From contig NZ_JASC01000014.1 of NCBI RefSeq assembly GCF_000622365.1, positions 744,001 through 808,000 of the forward strand: a stretch of 64,000 bases of DNA, in the 5' to 3' direction. The stretch's first letter is position 1. The number at the start of each line of letters is the position of its first letter. Under the pieces are notes generated by a model. The model was given only the letters and a program-made list of their open reading frames with translations. It was not told the origin of the DNA and made no database searches. A program made the position numbers and the translations under genes. Shown here in pieces: positions 25,871-35,305 of this stretch. This stretch comes from Sulfitobacter noctilucae. GTDB lineage: Bacteria; Pseudomonadota; Alphaproteobacteria; Rhodobacterales; Rhodobacteraceae.

Positions 25871-26328
25871 AGCCCACGTGCCGCTTCTAGTACCTCTTCC
25901 ACATGGCCGGGCACTTTAACCTTGCGCCAGACCTGCGCGATGGTGCCATCCGCAGCGATCAGATAGGTCGCCCGCTCGATCCCCATGGACTTCTTGCCAT
26001 ACATATTCTTTTCGACCCAGACGCCGTAGTCCTCCGTCACGCTGCCTTCTTCATCCGACAACAGCGGCACGGTCAGATCATGCTTGGCCGTGAATTTATC
26101 GTGTTTGGCCATCGTGTCGCGGGATATGCCAAATACCTTCGCACCCGCCGCCTCGAATTCGGCCAAAGCACCGGAAAAGCCGATGCTCTCTTTCGTGCAG
26201 CCCGGCGTGTCGTCACGCGGATAGAAAAACAGCACCACGGGCGTGCCTTTCAGGGCGCTTAGCGTTACATCACCGCCGCCGGTGACAGGCAGGGTAAAAT
26301 CGGGTGCGGTGTCGGAAACCTCGGGCAT
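25867..26328 (-). CDS. bcp: Bcp/PrxQ-type peroxiredoxin without a resolving Cys
   Basis: Thiol peroxidase of 153 residues that reduces hydroperoxides. The fold is recognised from APDFTLPVTGGGDVTLS, VVLFFYPRDDTPGCTKE (peroxidatic Cys44), FGISRDTMAKHDKF, DLTVPLLSDEEG, and ATYLIAADGTIAQVWRKVKVPGHVEEVL. In two-Cys Bcp proteins the resolving Cys sits five residues after the peroxidatic one; here residue 49 is Ile, so this is the one-Cys type. The gene overlaps the DUF455 gene by 4 bp and faces away from the AsmA-like gene. Confidence 0.95.
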   Translation of the reverse strand: MPEVSDTAPDFTLPVTGGGDVTLSALKGTPVVLFFYPRDDTPGCTKESIGFSGALAEFEAAGAKVFGISRDTMAKHDKFTAKHDLTVPLLSDEEGSVTEDYGVWVEKNMYGKKSMGIERATYLIAADGTIAQVWRKVKVPGHVEEVLEAARGL

Positions 26329-26415
26329 GTATCACATCTCTTTCACTTGGAAGCTGGTGTCAGGGCTGACATAGTAGTGTCGTATTGGCGCGTGCCAAGC
26401 CAGAAGCGAAACCGG

Positions 26416-29400
26416 ATGGACATGAGCAAGGCCAAACCGCTGAAATCCAAAAAACAGAAGGTGCCGAAATCCAAGGCGCATCACGTCAGCCTCGGGGTGA
26501 TGTGGCTGCTGAACCTTGGATTGGGGGCGGTCACAGTTGCGGTTCTGCTGCTGGGTGGGCTTGTGTTTTATCTCAAGAATTACGCTGTGACCGCGCCGGG
26601 CTGGGTCCAGACCCGGATCGAGGCCCGCATTGCAAAGGAATTGCCGCTGGCGCGGGTGTCCTTTGGCGAGATGGCTTTTGTGATGGAGGAGGGCTGGCGA
26701 CCGCGCATCCGGCTGCGCGATGTCAACGTGGATACAGCGGCTGGCGCTGCCCTTTTGCGCGTCAACGAGTTCAAGGCGACGTTTGCCAATGCGCCCTTGA
26801 TGCGGGGGCAGGTACAGCCCAGCCACATGTCCTTGTCCGGCATTACCGCAGTCTTGCGTCGCAAGGCTGATGGCAGCTTTGCGCTGCAAACCGGACTGGA
26901 CGACCTGCGCGGTGGCGGGGCCAGTTTGCCCGAAATTATCACCCAGATGGATGCGGCCCTGCAAACCGACACGCTTTCCACGCTGACCACAGCCGAGATC
27001 AGGGCCCTTACGCTGCGCTATGAAGACGAATCTTCGGGGCGGGTTTGGACGGTCGATGGCGGGCGGCTGGTTCTGACCCGCGATGCCGGGCGGGTCGACG
27101 TGACCGCCGATCTGGCTGTGCTGGACGGTGGCGTCGGCGTTGCGACGCTTGCCGCTAACTATAGCAGTCAGATTGGTGAAACATCCGCCGAGTTCGGTGC
27201 CGCTCTCGACGGGTTTGCCGCGCAGGATATCGCGGCGCAGGGGCCGGCCTTTGCATGGCTCGGCGTGCTGCAGGCACCGATTGCGGGAAATGTGCGCGGC
27301 GGTTTGAACGCCGATGGTAGCTTTGCGCCGGTCGCTGCCACCTTGCAGATTGCGGCAGGTGCCGTGCGGCCCAACGATGGTACGCCACCTATCCCCTTTG
27401 ATCAGGCCCGCAGCTATTTCAGCTATGACCCTGCCGCCAAGTTGCTGACATTCGACGAGCTTTCGGTGCGCAGCAAATGGATCACCGGACAGGCGACGGG
27501 CACAGCTGTGCTGGGTGTGGATGCGCAGGGCGGCAAATTGACCGATCTGGTCGGCCAGATCAGACTGACGGACCTCTCTGCCAACCCTGCTGGGCTTTAC
27601 GATGCGCCTGTGCAAATGGCGGGCGCGAACCTTGATTTCCGGCTCGAACTTGATCCCTTTCGTGTGACGCTCGGGAATGCCCAGATCACTGATTTGGACA
27701 AGACCCTGCTGGTGTCAGGTGCCATCGGCGCGGACCCCGAAGGTTGGCGCGTGTCACTGGACGGACGCATGGATGCGCTTGATCGCTCCCGCCTGATGAC
27801 CCTGTGGCCGGAACGCGCGGTGCCGCGCACACGGGCATGGTTGGCTGCCAATCTTCAGGCTGGGCGGATCCGCAACATCGACCTGGCCCTGCGCCGGAGC
27901 CCCGATGCTGCTCCGCAGACCTATCTGGCCTTCGATTTCGCCGAGACAGACGTCAAGTTTGCCCGAAACCTGCCGCCTGTCACCGACGGGCGTGGCCATT
28001 TCAGCCTGTCAGAAAACCGCCTGGTGATCGCGCTTGATACCGGCAAACTGAGCCCGCCCACCGGCGGCGATATCACCGTGACCGGTTCGTCTTTCATCAT
28101 TCCCGATGTGACGGCGACGGAAGGCACCCCTTCGGTCGTGCGCCTGCGCACCCGCTCCAGCATCACGGCGGCACTGTCACTGCTGAACCTGCCGCCGCTG
28201 TCGGTCATGGACAAGGTCAAACAACCTGTCGCTCTGGCCGACGGCGAAGCCCTTCTGGAAGGCACACTGGCTTTGCCCCTGCGGCCCGGTCAGAAACCAC
28301 AGGTCGACTATTTTGTGACCGGCGAGTTGGTGAACCTGCGCAGCGACCAACTGGTCAAAGGGCGCGAGATCAATGCGGATCGGCTGGACATCTCAGTCGA
28401 TAACAGGTCCCTGCGCATCACGGGCCCCGGCACATTGGATGGTGTGCCCTTCGAGGCAGACTATCGCCAGCCCATCGGCGTGGGCGCAGGACCAGCCAAA
28501 CTGACAGCGCAGGTGGCGCTAACGCCAAAAACCCTCACCGCTTTCAATGTGGCCCTGCCGCCCGGCTCTGTCTCAGGGCGGGCAACTGCCGATGTTCTGG
28601 TCACATTGGCAAAAGGCCGCGCCCCTGAATTGTCTCTTACCTCTGATTTGGTGGGGCTGCGGGTGGCCGTCCCCGCGGTCTCGTGGTCGAAGGCAGCAAA
28701 CCGGGCAGGGCGGCTTGATCTGGGCATGACCCTGTCGCCGGTGCCGGTGGTGGACCGGTTGGCGCTGACAGCACCCGGATTGGAGGCTCAGGGAGATGTC
28801 AGCTTTAACGCCGACAAATCGCTGGAACGGGTGCGGTTCGACCGGCTGCGCGTGGGTGACTGGCTTGATGTGCCAGTTGACCTGCTGGGCCGGGGAGCGG
28901 GCCGCCCGCTACAACTTGCCCTGCGCGGCGGTACGCTTGACCTGCGACGGGCAGAGTTCGGGGCATCTGATCCAAATCCGGCTGCACCGGCAATGGACGT
29001 GCGGCTGGACAGCCTGCGCATCACCGACACGATCGCATTGACCGGCCTGCAAGGGCGGTTTGATACCAAGGCGGGTCTCGACGGCAGCTTTAAGGCGCAA
29101 CTGAACGGTGCCGCCCCTGTGCAGGGGCGTGTCTTGCCACAGGGTGGACGCAGCGCGGTGCGTCTTGTCTCCGGTGACGCAGGGGCGGTGCTGCGGGCGG
29201 CCGGGTTGGTCAAACAGGTCGTTGGCGGAGACCTGTCGCTTGTGCTTTTACCTGTCGGGTCGGGCGGTGCTTTTGACGGGCGGTTGGAGGTCGGCGATGT
29301 CAGGATCAAGGACGCACCCGCTATCGCGGCGCTGCTCAACGCCGTATCTGTCGTCGGACTGGTCAATGAATTGAATGGAGACGGCATCTATTTCGATGAT

Positions 29401-29805
29401 GTAGAAGCCAGCTTTCGCCTGACGCCAAATCGTTTGACCCTGACAGAGGGCAGCGCCGTGGGGGCCTCTATGGGGCTGTCGATGGATGGCACCTACGCGC
29501 TCGATCAAGGGACCATCGCGATGCAGGGTGTGATCAGCCCGGTCTATCTGCTGAATGGGATCGGATCTCTTTTCACCCGCAAGGGCGAAGGTCTGATCGG
29601 GTTCAACTACGCGCTTTCCGGGCCCGCCAAAGAACCCCGCGTTTCGGTTAATCCGCTTTCCGCGCTGACGCCTGCGATGTTCCGCGAGATATTCCGCAGC
29701 CCGCCGCCCGATCTGCCGCCCGTGGATGGCATCACAGAAAGCACTTTGCCTCAAGCCGCACGCCCGCCCAAAAGACCGGTTGCCGACAGCAATGTGGGGC
29801 GCTAA
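26416..29805 (+). CDS. AsmA/YhdP-like envelope protein (DUF3971)
   Basis: A large inner-membrane-anchored periplasmic protein of 1129 residues. After a Lys-rich start there is a single membrane span (about 26-52, VMWLLNLGLGAVTVAVLLLGGLVFYL), then a long beta-rich region of repeats typical of AsmA-like bridge proteins. The C-terminal AsmA_2 part includes LVLLPVG, GDVRIKDAPAIAALLNAVSVVGL, NELNGDGIYFDDVEASFRL and GVISPVYLLNGIGSLF. YhdP in Escherichia coli carries phospholipids to the outer membrane, and a similar role is likely here. ATG 26416 or 26422 is chosen; the frame is open from 26347. queA follows after 9 bp. Confidence 0.88.
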   Translation: MDMSKAKPLKSKKQKVPKSKAHHVSLGVMWLLNLGLGAVTVAVLLLGGLVFYLKNYAVTAPGWVQTRIEARIAKELPLARVSFGEMAFVMEEGWRPRIRLRDVNVDTAAGAALLRVNEFKATFANAPLMRGQVQPSHMSLSGITAVLRRKADGSFALQTGLDDLRGGGASLPEIITQMDAALQTDTLSTLTTAEIRALTLRYEDESSGRVWTVDGGRLVLTRDAGRVDVTADLAVLDGGVGVATLAANYSSQIGETSAEFGAALDGFAAQDIAAQGPAFAWLGVLQAPIAGNVRGGLNADGSFAPVAATLQIAAGAVRPNDGTPPIPFDQARSYFSYDPAAKLLTFDELSVRSKWITGQATGTAVLGVDAQGGKLTDLVGQIRLTDLSANPAGLYDAPVQMAGANLDFRLELDPFRVTLGNAQITDLDKTLLVSGAIGADPEGWRVSLDGRMDALDRSRLMTLWPERAVPRTRAWLAANLQAGRIRNIDLALRRSPDAAPQTYLAFDFAETDVKFARNLPPVTDGRGHFSLSENRLVIALDTGKLSPPTGGDITVTGSSFIIPDVTATEGTPSVVRLRTRSSITAALSLLNLPPLSVMDKVKQPVALADGEALLEGTLALPLRPGQKPQVDYFVTGELVNLRSDQLVKGREINADRLDISVDNRSLRITGPGTLDGVPFEADYRQPIGVGAGPAKLTAQVALTPKTLTAFNVALPPGSVSGRATADVLVTLAKGRAPELSLTSDLVGLRVAVPAVSWSKAANRAGRLDLGMTLSPVPVVDRLALTAPGLEAQGDVSFNADKSLERVRFDRLRVGDWLDVPVDLLGRGAGRPLQLALRGGTLDLRRAEFGASDPNPAAPAMDVRLDSLRITDTIALTGLQGRFDTKAGLDGSFKAQLNGAAPVQGRVLPQGGRSAVRLVSGDAGAVLRAAGLVKQVVGGDLSLVLLPVGSGGAFDGRLEVGDVRIKDAPAIAALLNAVSVVGLVNELNGDGIYFDDVEASFRLTPNRLTLTEGSAVGASMGLSMDGTYALDQGTIAMQGVISPVYLLNGIGSLFTRKGEGLIGFNYALSGPAKEPRVSVNPLSALTPAMFREIFRSPPPDLPPVDGITESTLPQAARPPKRPVADSNVGR

Positions 29806-29814
29806 GGCGCGGAT

Positions 29815-30879
29815 ATGAAACTCTCGGACTTCGATTTTGATCTGCCTGAAGACCGCATCGCGACACGGCCCGCCGTGCCACGCTCTTCGGCACGTATGCT
29901 GGTGGCCGATGGGGCGCAGATCACCGATGCCCGGGTCACGGATCTGACCGATTGGCTGCGTCCGGGTGACCGGTTGGTGCTGAACGACACCCGCGTCATT
30001 CCGGCTCGCCTGACCGGCCATCGTACCCGCGATAGCGCACAGGGCAGGGTCAGCGCCAAGATCGAAGTCACACTTCTGGAACCGCGCGGCGACGGAACAT
30101 GGGCGGCGCTGGTGAAACCCTTGCGCAAACTCGCGTCCGGCGAAATTGTTGTTTTCAGCGACGACCTCAACGCCACGATGGAGGGTGCCTCAGAGGGGCA
30201 GGCCCATTTGCGGTTCAACTGCACAGGTGATGACTTCGATGCGGCGCTGCACGCGGCCGGTGCCATGCCCCTGCCACCGTATATTGCGGCAAAACGCCCG
30301 GCGGATGCGCAGGATTTCACCGATTACCAAACCGTCTGGGCCAAAAACGCAGGCGCCGTTGCCGCCCCTACGGCATCGCTGCATTTCGATGACGCGCTGT
30401 TGGCGGCACTTAGAACTCGCGGTGTAACATTTTCATATGTGACGCTTCATGTGGGCGCGGGCACCTTTCTGCCGGTCAAGGTGGACGACATCGCGGATCA
30501 CAAGATGCACGCCGAATGGGGGCAGGTCAGCGCCACGGCAGCACAGGAAATTGCCGCAACCAAAGCGGCAGGCGGGCGGGTGATCCCGGTAGGAACAACC
30601 GCCCTCAGGCTGATCGAAACCGCTGCCAAAGATGGCTCGATCCAAGCCTGGGAAGGCAACACGGATATTTTCATCACCCCCGGCTTTACGTTCAACGCGG
30701 CGGATGCGCTGATGACCAACTTCCACTTGCCCAAATCAACCTTGATGATGCTGGTGTCCGCCTTGATGGGCACCAATACAATTAAGAAGATCTATGCCCA
30801 CGCCATCGCAGAGAACTACCGGTTTTTCTCTTATGGTGACGCCTCTTTATTAATCCCAAACGGCCAAATTCCGGAATAG
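29815..30879 (+). CDS. queA: tRNA S-adenosylmethionine ribosyltransferase-isomerase
   Basis: QueA (354 residues) adds the ribosyl part of S-adenosylmethionine to preQ1 in tRNA, giving epoxyqueuosine. Signatures: [79 protein letters not shown] and the C-terminal [13 protein letters not shown] with [21 protein letters not shown]. The full length is usual for the family. It sits 9 bp after the AsmA-like gene and its stop overlaps the extended frame of the following MFS gene. Confidence 0.97.
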   Translation: MKLSDFDFDLPEDRIATRPAVPRSSARMLVADGAQITDARVTDLTDWLRPGDRLVLNDTRVIPARLTGHRTRDSAQGRVSAKIEVTLLEPRGDGTWAALVKPLRKLASGEIVVFSDDLNATMEGASEGQAHLRFNCTGDDFDAALHAAGAMPLPPYIAAKRPADAQDFTDYQTVWAKNAGAVAAPTASLHFDDALLAALRTRGVTFSYVTLHVGAGTFLPVKVDDIADHKMHAEWGQVSATAAQEIAATKAAGGRVIPVGTTALRLIETAAKDGSIQAWEGNTDIFITPGFTFNAADALMTNFHLPKSTLMMLVSALMGTNTIKKIYAHAIAENYRFFSYGDASLLIPNGQIPE

Positions 30880-30959
30880 TGGCACGGCGTGTCGCGGACG
30901 GGCTTGCCACTCTGCGCCAAAGCGTGCAGGGGCGCACTAACAATGCAAGGAACCTTACG

Positions 30960-32249
30960 ATGATCCAGGTACTTTCCAGCGCATGGGCGCTGCTTTTGGG
31001 CATGGGGCTTTTGATGATTGGCAATGGTATGCAGGGCACATTGCTAGGCATCCGGGGCGCGATCGAGAATTTCTCGACCTTCGAGATGTCGATCGTGATG
31101 TCGGCCTATTTTGTCGGGTTCTTGGGCGGGTCGCGTATGGCACCCGGAATGATCCGCCGCGTGGGCCATGTCAGAGTCTTTGCGGCACTGGCGTCGCTGA
31201 TCTCGGCCATCATGATCATCTATCCGACCTTTCCCAACATCATCGTGTGGTCTTTTGGTCGGGTGCTGATCGGTTTCTGTTTTTCGGCGGTCTACGTCAC
31301 CGCAGAAAGCTGGCTGAACAATGCCGCCGATAACACCAACCGCGGACAGGCCTTGTCGCTCTATATGATCGTTCAGACATTGGGGATCGTGATCTCGCAG
31401 GCGCTGCTGCTTACTGCGGACCCTTCCGGCTTTGTGCTTTTTGTGATCCCGTCGGTTTTGGTTAGCGTGGCGGTCACGCCGATTTTGCTGTCGATCACCC
31501 CGACACCGGCATTCGACACCACAAAACCGATGAGCCTGCGCACATTGATCGACTTTTCCCCGCTGGGCGCGGTGGGCATGGCCATCGTGGGCGGCATCTT
31601 TGCCGCGCAGTTCGGCATGTCCTCGGTCTATGGCGCGCAGGCCGGGCTGAGCGTCGCGCAAATCTCGATCTTTGTGTCGTCCTTCTTTGTCGGTGCCATT
31701 GTGTTGCAATACCCGATCGGCTGGATGTCGGACCGGATGGACCGCCGCCGTCTTGTTATCGCGCTCTGTGCTGTTGGGGTTCTGTCATCGCTGCTGGGCA
31801 TGTTCCTTGGCCATATCTTCAACTGGCTGCTGGTCTCGGCCTTCTTGCTGGGCGGGATGCTGAACCCGCTGTATTCGCTGTTGATCGCCCACACGAACGA
31901 CTTTCTGGAGCACGAGGACATGGCCGCCGCCTCAAGCGGGCTGATCTTTATCAACGGGCTAGGTGCAGTGATGGGACCGATTGTCGTGGGCTGGCTGATG
32001 GGCACCCAAATTGGGCCGCCTGCCTTCTATCTCTACACCGCCATCCTCTTTGGCCTATTGATGGTCTACGCCGGCTACCGCGCGACACAGCGTGCTGCAG
32101 TGCCATCTGACGAGACCGGGGCCTATGTTGCGATCTATCCGACCGCGACAGTCACAGCGGTCGAATATGCGCAGGAATACGCCGTTGAGCAGGAAAATGC
32201 CGCTGAAACCGAGCTTGATAGCGAGAATACTGTGACAAACCCGCAATAA
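30960..32249 (+). CDS. MFS transporter
   Basis: Major facilitator protein of 429 residues with about twelve hydrophobic spans; the first starts at SAWALLLGMGLLMIGNGMQGTLLGIR. It shows the MFS loop 2-3 motif variant (GFLGGSRMAPGMIRRVGHVRVFA) and the second-half counterpart (QYPIGWMSDRMDRRRLVIALC). The cytoplasmic C-terminal tail (about 400-429) is acidic. It resembles the YcaD-type subfamily; the substrate is unknown. ATG 30960 follows AAGGAA; the frame is open to 30879 but that part overlaps queA. Confidence 0.88.
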   Translation: MIQVLSSAWALLLGMGLLMIGNGMQGTLLGIRGAIENFSTFEMSIVMSAYFVGFLGGSRMAPGMIRRVGHVRVFAALASLISAIMIIYPTFPNIIVWSFGRVLIGFCFSAVYVTAESWLNNAADNTNRGQALSLYMIVQTLGIVISQALLLTADPSGFVLFVIPSVLVSVAVTPILLSITPTPAFDTTKPMSLRTLIDFSPLGAVGMAIVGGIFAAQFGMSSVYGAQAGLSVAQISIFVSSFFVGAIVLQYPIGWMSDRMDRRRLVIALCAVGVLSSLLGMFLGHIFNWLLVSAFLLGGMLNPLYSLLIAHTNDFLEHEDMAAASSGLIFINGLGAVMGPIVVGWLMGTQIGPPAFYLYTAILFGLLMVYAGYRATQRAAVPSDETGAYVAIYPTATVTAVEYAQEYAVEQENAAETELDSENTVTNPQ

Positions 32250-32337
32250 TGACGGTTTTGATATAATTCGTGAGTGGTTTTGAACGGGAATAACCTCCTA
32301 GTGTCGAGGGGTTATACCAGTGGCGAAGGAACACGAC

Positions 32338-32925
32338 ATGGTGAGCCCCGAAGAGATTCTGGAATTCTGGATTGATGAGATTGGCCCGAAGGGCTGGTAC
32401 GCGGTTGATGATGCGCTGGATGAGACTATCCGTTCGCGCTTTCTCAGCACGTGGGAAGCGGCATGCGAGGGCAAATTCTCGCTCTGGCTTACCTATCCGT
32501 CCGGGGCGCTGGCCTATATCATTCTGATGGATCAATTCCCGCGCAACATGTTCCGGGGTGAGGCAAAGGCTTTTGCCAGTGACCGTATCGCGCTGGCTGC
32601 GGCAAAATCGGCGGTGGACCGGGGCTGGGATATGCGCATCGACGTGCCGGTACGGCAGTTTTTCTACCTGCCGATGATGCATTCCGAGAACCTGATGGAC
32701 CAGGACCGCTGCGTGCGGTTGATGTGTGGTCGCATGGGCGAAGAAGGCGCGAGCAACCTGCTGCATGCCCGGGCGCACCGCGAAGTCATCCGCCGCTTTG
32801 GCCGCTTTCCCTACCGCAACGCCGCTTTGGCACGCAGTTCAACACAGCTTGAGCAAAGCTATATGTCGGACGGGGGCTATGGCAGTACAGTGCGCGGGCT
32901 TGAGGCAGAGGCCGCCGCTGCCTAA
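32338..32925 (+). CDS. DUF924 family protein
   Basis: Protein of 195 residues of the DUF924 family, an all-helical TPR-like fold of unknown function. Conserved features are EEILEFWIDEIGPKGWY, LAYIILMDQFPRNMFRG, RQFFYLPMMHSENLMDQ and RRFGRFPYRNAALAR. ATG 32338 is preceded by GAAGGA at 32325-32330; the GTG at 32320 is an alternative. It stands alone between an MFS gene and lpdA. Confidence 0.9.
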   Translation: MVSPEEILEFWIDEIGPKGWYAVDDALDETIRSRFLSTWEAACEGKFSLWLTYPSGALAYIILMDQFPRNMFRGEAKAFASDRIALAAAKSAVDRGWDMRIDVPVRQFFYLPMMHSENLMDQDRCVRLMCGRMGEEGASNLLHARAHREVIRRFGRFPYRNAALARSSTQLEQSYMSDGGYGSTVRGLEAEAAAA

Positions 32926-32995
32926 TACCTACCTCCGGTGCGAAGTTTGCGAAGCACGACATCGCTGCACAGTGCGGTTGTGATGGTTGCCCAGT

Positions 32996-33013
32996 TGGTT
33001 TAATGGTAAACTA
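32996..33013 (+). promoter_or_regulatory. Palindromic operator upstream of lpdA, shared with pdhA
   Basis: TGGTTTA, four bases, TAAACTA, ending 31 nt before the lpdA ATG at 33045. Sixteen of 19 bases (TTGGTTTAATGGTAAACTA, 32995-33013) match the element at the same distance before pdhA. The two genes encode partner subunits of one complex. Confidence 0.6.
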
Positions 33014-33044
33014 ATTTCACCATCAAACCCGTGAGGTGCTGACC

Positions 33045-34439
33045 ATGGCTGCAAAATCCTTTGATCTGATTGTAATCGGGGCCGGGCCAGGCGGCTATGT
33101 CGCGGCCATTCGTGGCGCGCAATTGGGCATGAAGGTCGCCATTGTCGAGCGAGAAAATCTGGGCGGGATCTGTCTCAACTGGGGCTGCATCCCGACAAAG
33201 GCGATGCTGCGCTCTTCCGAAGTCTTTCATCTGATGCACCGGGCCAAGGAATTCGGCCTGAAAGCTGAAGGTATCGACTATGACTTGGATGCGGTGGTAA
33301 AGCGCAGCCGCCGTGTCGCGGGTCAGTTGTCAGGCGGCATCGGCCATCTGATGAAAAAGAACAAGATCACCGTGGTGATGGGCGAGGCGACAATGCGCGC
33401 CAAGGGCAAGGTCAGCGTCAAGACCGACAAAGGCACTGAAGAACTGACCGCCAAAAACATTGTGCTGGCCACCGGGGCACGCGCACGGGAACTCCCGGGG
33501 CTTGAAGCGGATGGCAAGCTGGTCTGGACCTACCGCCACGCATTGGAGCCAGTGCATATGCCGAAAAAGCTGTTGGTCATCGGATCTGGTGCCATCGGGA
33601 TCGAGTTTGCGAGCTTCTACAACACTCTGGGTGCCGACACGACCGTGGTCGAAGTCATGGACCGTGTGTTGCCAGTAGAAGATGCCGAGATTTCGGCCTT
33701 CGCCAAGAAGGCGTTCGAGAAGCAGGGCATGAAGATCATGCAAAAGGCGATGGTCAAGAAGCTCGACCGCGCCAAGGACAAGGTCACGGCGCATATCGAA
33801 GTGGGTGGCAAGGTCGAGACGCACGAATTTGATACGGTCATCAGCGCCGTGGGCATCGTTGGCAATGTCGAAAACCTCGGGTTGGAAGAGCTGGGCGTCA
33901 AGATTGACCGCACGCACGTTGTGACCGACGAATGTTGCCGCACTGGGGTTGAAGGCCTGTATGCCATCGGGGATATCGCGGGCGCGCCATGGTTGGCACA
34001 TAAAGCCAGCCACGAGGGTGTTATGGTCGCCGACCTGATCGCGGGCAAACACGCGCACCCGGTCAAGCCCGAAAGCATCGCGGGTTGTACTTATTGTCAT
34101 CCGCAAGTGGCGAGCGTGGGGTATACCGAGGCAAAGGCCAAGGAATTGGGCTTTGACATCAAGGTCGGGCGCTTCCCTTTCATCGGCAACGGCAAAGCGA
34201 TCGCCTTGGGCGAGGAGAGCGGCATGATTAAAACCATCTTTGATGCGAAGACCGGCGAATTGCTGGGTGCGCATATGGTGGGCGCGGAAGTGACCGAGTT
34301 GATCCAGGGCTACGTCGTGGGCCGCCAGTTGGAAACCACGGAAGAAGACCTGATGAACACCGTCTTCCCGCATCCGACCCTGTCTGAAATGATGCACGAA
34401 AGCGTGCTGGATGCTTACGACCGCGTCATCCATATGTGA
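33045..34439 (+). CDS. lpdA: Dihydrolipoyl dehydrogenase (E3)
   Basis: E3 flavoprotein (464 residues) that reoxidises dihydrolipoamide in the pyruvate and related dehydrogenase complexes, reducing NAD. Motifs: FAD-binding VIGAGPGGYVAAIRGAQLG, redox disulfide GGICLNWGCIPTKA (Cys43 and Cys48), NAD-binding VIGSGAIGIEFASFYNTLG, second FAD motif GLYAIGDIAGAPWLAHKAS and the C-terminal HPTLSEMMHE catalytic pair. ATG 33045 follows GTGAGG. It is not in the pdhABC operon but carries the same upstream palindrome, so common control is likely. Confidence 0.97.
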   Translation: MAAKSFDLIVIGAGPGGYVAAIRGAQLGMKVAIVERENLGGICLNWGCIPTKAMLRSSEVFHLMHRAKEFGLKAEGIDYDLDAVVKRSRRVAGQLSGGIGHLMKKNKITVVMGEATMRAKGKVSVKTDKGTEELTAKNIVLATGARARELPGLEADGKLVWTYRHALEPVHMPKKLLVIGSGAIGIEFASFYNTLGADTTVVEVMDRVLPVEDAEISAFAKKAFEKQGMKIMQKAMVKKLDRAKDKVTAHIEVGGKVETHEFDTVISAVGIVGNVENLGLEELGVKIDRTHVVTDECCRTGVEGLYAIGDIAGAPWLAHKASHEGVMVADLIAGKHAHPVKPESIAGCTYCHPQVASVGYTEAKAKELGFDIKVGRFPFIGNGKAIALGEESGMIKTIFDAKTGELLGAHMVGAEVTELIQGYVVGRQLETTEEDLMNTVFPHPTLSEMMHESVLDAYDRVIHM

Positions 34440-34567
34440 GGTCCCGTTGCGGGCGTGAACCAAAGGAGGCGCAAAGCGCGACGTCATTTTTAGTGCGTGC
34501 AGGTCGGCGGGGGGCCGTCATCTGGCGTCGTGTTTGGTGAGGTGTTCATCCCGATGTTGAGAAACGG

Positions 34568-34668
34568 TTCAGGGGCAGGTCTGCCCTGAACGCGCCAGTC
34601 CGAGGGTTAAGCGAGTCGTGCCTGCGTCAAGGACAGGCCGGGCAAGCCCGGTGCTGCGCATCCTTGAC
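34568..34668. other. Structured intergenic region after lpdA
   Basis: Between lpdA and the methyltransferase gene (34440-34721) there is no gene. Hairpin one: TTCAGGGGCAG (34568-34578) with CTGCCCTGAA (34581-34590), one bulge. Hairpin two: GTCAAGG (34626-34632) with CCTTGAC (34662-34668), enclosing CCGGGC/GCCCGG (34638-34651). Neither is followed by a T-tract. It could be an imperfect terminator, a small repeat element or an RNA. Confidence 0.35.
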
Positions 34669-34721
34669 CCAGCCTCGAATCGCGGTAGCTGCCAGATGGG
34701 TCTGGACCGTTTGGCAGGGGG

Positions 34722-35300
34722 GTGGCATACAGGGCTATGGTCAGTCTCAACCGCGTTGTCATGCAGCCCTCAAGCCGCCGAATGATCAAGGCCCTTGGTC
34801 CACAAGGGCTTGATACGGCAGAGATTTCAGGCAAATGGGGACAACGCTTTGAGTTTAAAAGCTATCGCCAGTTCCGCTATCCCGAGTATGATGTCTGCGG
34901 TGATCCGTTTTCCGACCCTGCGTCCGGCGCGCCGCTGTCTTTTGATCTGATCCTTGCCAATCAGGTGTGGGAGCATCTGGACCGGCCCTACGCAGCGACG
35001 CGCAATGTTTATGCGATGTTGCGGCCGGGGGGGTATTTCTGGGTCGCGGTGCCGTTCTTTGCGCCGCTACATGCCGCGCCGCAGGACTGTTCACGCTGGA
35101 ACGCGCGGGGGTTGAAGAACCTGCTGATCGAAGGCGGCTTTGCCGAAGATGCAATCCATGCCGAACAATGGGGCAACCGCCATGTGGCGCGTCGCAACCT
35201 CGAAGAGATCTGGCCGCCCGTCTATGACGAGGCCACGGACGATATCAGGAATGACCCGGAAATGCCGATTTGTGCCTGGGCGCTGGCCCAAAAGGTCTGA
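34722..35300 (+). CDS. Class I SAM-dependent methyltransferase
   Basis: Methyltransferase type 11-like protein of about 192 residues. The central part, DLILANQVWEHLDRPYAATRNVYAMLRPGGYFWVAVPFF, has the motif pattern of SAM-dependent methyltransferases, but the usual glycine-rich motif I is not obvious (SGKWGQRFEFKSYRQFRYPEYDVCG takes its place). The start is GTG 34722 or ATG 34737; neither has a well-spaced ribosome site. It is followed after 5 bp by an MFS gene in the same direction. The substrate is unknown. Confidence 0.8.
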   Translation: MAYRAMVSLNRVVMQPSSRRMIKALGPQGLDTAEISGKWGQRFEFKSYRQFRYPEYDVCGDPFSDPASGAPLSFDLILANQVWEHLDRPYAATRNVYAMLRPGGYFWVAVPFFAPLHAAPQDCSRWNARGLKNLLIEGGFAEDAIHAEQWGNRHVARRNLEEIWPPVYDEATDDIRNDPEMPICAWALAQKV

Positions 35301-35305
35301 GGGAT

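Noticed and set aside
26332..27615. A 427-codon minus-strand frame opposite the AsmA-like gene
   Set aside because: Shadow of a real gene; composition not that of a functional protein.
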